From Methanobacterium sp. (GTDB lineage Archaea > Methanobacteriota > Methanobacteria > Methanobacteriales > Methanobacteriaceae), in assembly GCA_028700095.1 (NCBI GenBank), contig JAQVTJ010000078.1, forward strand, positions 1 through 7,980: DNA of 7,980 nucleotides, read 5' to 3'. The notes beneath the pieces are model-generated. The model saw nothing but the letters and a program-made list of their open reading frames with translations. It did not search any database and was not told where the DNA came from. Numbering within the stretch: position 1 is the first letter of the stretch; each line of letters opens with the position of its first letter. The position numbers were made by a program, and so were the translations under genes. Shown piece after piece: positions 5,787-7,980 of this stretch.

Positions 5787-6215
5787 ATGGGAGGGGTAAA
5801 AATTAAAAGTTTAGTATTTAACAGTTCATTAGACTCTAGAAAGAAACTTATGACAATATTATTTTGGATTAATAGAAAAACTGCAAGAACAGAGGGATGT
5901 GCATCATTTTTATTAAAGAAAATAGTAACACAAAATAACACCTATACTCCGGAAGATCCTAAAATCCTTAAATTAACAAATGATATTTTAGAGGATATTT
6001 TAGATTCCATGGATAAAAATAAAACTTTAAAATTTGAAATAAATATGGGTAAAGAACATATAACCGCAGAAATTGAAGAAAATATTTTATCTATAACCAC
6101 AGAACATAATAGTGAAATTGAAGATGAAATCATTGAAAAACTTGATCTGGAGTTAAATAAAAAATATCCTAATATTTGTGAGTCTTTTAAACCTCGTGTA
6201 ACATCTACTAAATAA
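5787..6215 (+). CDS. Hypothetical protein downstream of fprA
   Basis: This frame of up to 142 codons ends 36 bases before a strong terminator and starts 27 bases after fprA, so it is probably the second gene of that transcript. I do not recognise the family. The N-terminal third is basic and partly hydrophobic (KSLVFNSSLDSRKKLMTILFW); the rest is hydrophilic, rich in E, D, K, I and N, and likely alpha-beta or coiled. There is no signal peptide, metal motif or clear nucleotide site; its two cysteines do not form a cluster motif. The start is uncertain. A perfect GGAGG lies inside the frame at 5790-5794, directly after the ATG, and is correctly placed (7 bases) for an ATT codon at 5802, which would give a protein starting at KSLVFNSS with initiator Met (137 codons). 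The ATG at 5787 has no SD, and the next ATG is at 5850. Confidence 0.65.
   Translation: MGGVKIKSLVFNSSLDSRKKLMTILFWINRKTARTEGCASFLLKKIVTQNNTYTPEDPKILKLTNDILEDILDSMDKNKTLKFEINMGKEHITAEIEENILSITTEHNSEIEDEIIEKLDLELNKKYPNICESFKPRVTSTK
5790..5794 (+). promoter_or_regulatory. SD inside the apparent start of the gene after fprA
   Basis: GGAGG (within GGGAGGGGT) begins one base after the only upstream ATG. Its 7-base spacing points to an ATT codon at 5802, since no ATG, GTG or TTG lies at that distance. It either marks a rare ATT start or is accidental glycine coding (Met-Gly-Gly). Confidence 0.45.
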
Positions 6216-6250
6216 ATTTATATCCTCTAGAAGTGGATTTTTATCCAACC

Positions 6251-6274
6251 ATTTTTTTTTAATATTTTTTTTTA
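6251..6274 (+). terminator. Double T-tract terminator of the fprA transcript
   Basis: Two runs of nine T separated by AATA start 36 bases after the stop of the gene following fprA. The 24-base element is identical to that at 40-63. A short imperfect stem (ATCC, loop, GGAT, near 6228-6244) lies before it. It sits in the convergent gap between this transcript and the CBS gene. Confidence 0.65.
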
Positions 6275-6679
6275 TAGATAAATTAGATTTAAAGGAATTA
6301 ATTATTTAAATCTTAATTGCCTTTATAATATCTCCATCAGAAATTATCCCAACAATATTATGGTTGTTATCAATAACAACTAGTTGATTTATAATGCCTT
6401 TTTCTGAACCATATTCATTCATCTTTCTTACTGTTGTTAAAAGATCATCATCTTGTTGCACATACCACATCTTTTACCATAACCTTTTCAACAATGGTTC
6501 CAATTTCATATTTATCCATTATTAGATTATGTCCAAGATCAGTTGCTGTTACAATACCAACAAGTTGTTCTCCATCAATAACAGGTAATGAACTAATTCT
6601 GTGTTTCATTAATTTTTCAAATGCAAATATAAAATCTTCACTTGGGGGAACACTAATAATTTTAGTGCTCATTACATCT

Positions 6680-7603
<924 letters not shown>

Positions 7604-7607
7604 TTTC

Positions 7608-7615
7608 TCACCTCC
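7608..7615 (-). promoter_or_regulatory. Ribosome binding site fixing the TTG start of pgk2
   Basis: GGAGGTGA on the minus strand is fully complementary to the archaeal anti-SD. Its GGAGG core ends 7 bases before the TTG at 7603, which makes TTG the clear start in the absence of a usable ATG. Confidence 0.85.
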
Positions 7616-7656
7616 ATTTAAACGGGCAAAAATAGAACATCAAATATTTTAACTCT

Positions 7657-7666
7657 ATAAATTTAT
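7657..7666 (-). promoter_or_regulatory. TATA box of the pgk2-CBS transcript
   Basis: ATAAATTTAT is self-complementary and TATA-like. Transcription would start about 26 bases downstream, near 7636, giving a leader of about 30 bases carrying the SD. A second AT-rich stretch, TTAAAATATTTG (7652-7641), is closer to the gene and is an alternative. Confidence 0.45.
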
Positions 7667-7770
7667 GTAGGCATAGCTTAAATTATTTTCTATTATTTTA
7701 CAATACAAAATTAAATATAAGCTCTATTTATTTTATATTTAATTATAATTCTAAATTAATTTAATTCAGC

Positions 7771-7778
7771 AAAAAAAA
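7771..7778 (-). terminator. T8 terminator of the phosphoesterase gene
   Basis: Eight T on the minus strand begin 7 bases after the stop codon at 7785 and suit an archaeal U-tract terminator. A distinct promoter for pgk2 follows, which supports separate transcripts. Confidence 0.5.
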
Positions 7779-7784
7779 TTATAT

Positions 7785-7980
7785 TTAGAGAGTAATAAGT
7801 TCAGAATTTATCTTTATATTATCATCTGAACCGTTTATATTAATTATGCATGCATATCTTTCTTTAAGCATGCCTGGATTAATAATATTAGTTTTTCCTA
7901 TTTTATCAATTGCCCTAGATTCATGTATATGGCCACAAAGATTTATTGAAGGCTGAAATTCTTCAATAATTTTCCTTAAA
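7785..7980 (-). CDS. Calcineurin-like metallophosphoesterase, C-terminal part
   Basis: The last 65 codons of a gene that runs off the right edge are visible on the minus strand, ending at a TAA at 7787-7785. The peptide contains CGHIHESRAIDKIGKTNIIN followed by PGML. GHIHE is the final metal-ligand motif of calcineurin-like phosphoesterases, and the strand plus NPG turn after it is typical of the archaeal COG2129 (Icc-related) group. These enzymes bind two metal ions and cleave phosphoester bonds; the natural substrate is often unknown. The N-terminal metal motifs (DxH, GDxxD, GNH) would lie outside the window. The gene is upstream of pgk2 on the same strand but separated by about 180 bases with a T-tract and a new TATA box. 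Confidence 0.85.
   Translation of the reverse strand, partial: LRKIIEEFQPSINLCGHIHESRAIDKIGKTNIINPGMLKERYACIININGSDDNIKINSELITL

Noticed and set aside
6441..6460. Programmed +1 frameshift in the CBS gene at AGA-TGA
   Set aside because: Slipping is possible in principle at a slow TGA, but the P-site codon would not re-pair well in the new frame and no stimulating structure is evident; an indel or sequencing error is simpler.

Overview
The window is very AT-rich and carries archaeal signatures: A/T-rich TATA boxes, GGAGG or GGAGGTGA ribosome binding sites, an archaeal SRP (7S) RNA, and a tRNA-Ser with no encoded CCA. It also carries two genes tied to methanogens: a rubredoxin-less flavodiiron protein of the FprA (F420H2 oxidase) type and 2-phosphoglycerate kinase, the first enzyme of cyclic 2,3-diphosphoglycerate synthesis. 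Together these point to a mesophilic member of the Methanobacteriaceae (Methanosphaera or Methanobrevibacter-like). The genus is an inference.

Layout. Bases 1-423 hold no intact gene. They contain a double T-tract terminator, a cluster of inverted repeats, and what looks like a small membrane-protein gene broken by a frameshift on the minus strand. A plus-strand pair follows: a class I/II aminotransferase (436-1554) and, 7 bases on, a QueG-like double [4Fe-4S] protein (1562-2392). Next is a stable-RNA block on the minus strand: SRP RNA (about 2918-3226), then tRNA-Ser(GCU) (2685-2769). Upstream of this block and divergent from it is a PiT-family anion permease (3363-4346) with degenerate signature motifs. 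A plus-strand unit made of fprA (4545-5759) and an unidentified 142-residue gene (5787-6215) has its own TATA box, a palindromic operator candidate, an SD and a T-tract terminator. The right end is all minus strand: the C-terminus of a calcineurin-like phosphoesterase (7785-7980), then pgk2 (6680-7603, TTG start), which overlaps a two-CBS-domain gene (6306-6717) split by a single-base frameshift.

How they fit together. FprA would remove oxygen using reduced coenzyme F420. 2-phosphoglycerate kinase would feed cyclic 2,3-diphosphoglycerate synthesis, and the overlapping CBS gene would be a natural adenine-nucleotide sensor if it were intact. The SRP RNA-tRNA-Ser order matches the linkage known from Methanothermobacter and Methanothermus, where the pair precedes an rRNA operon; no rRNA follows here within the window. 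I see no clear new defence or mobile system, no CRISPR array and no insertion sequence. The observations most worth checking are the CBS frameshift, the altered PiT motifs, the SD that lies inside the annotated start of the gene after fprA, and the identical T-tract terminators.
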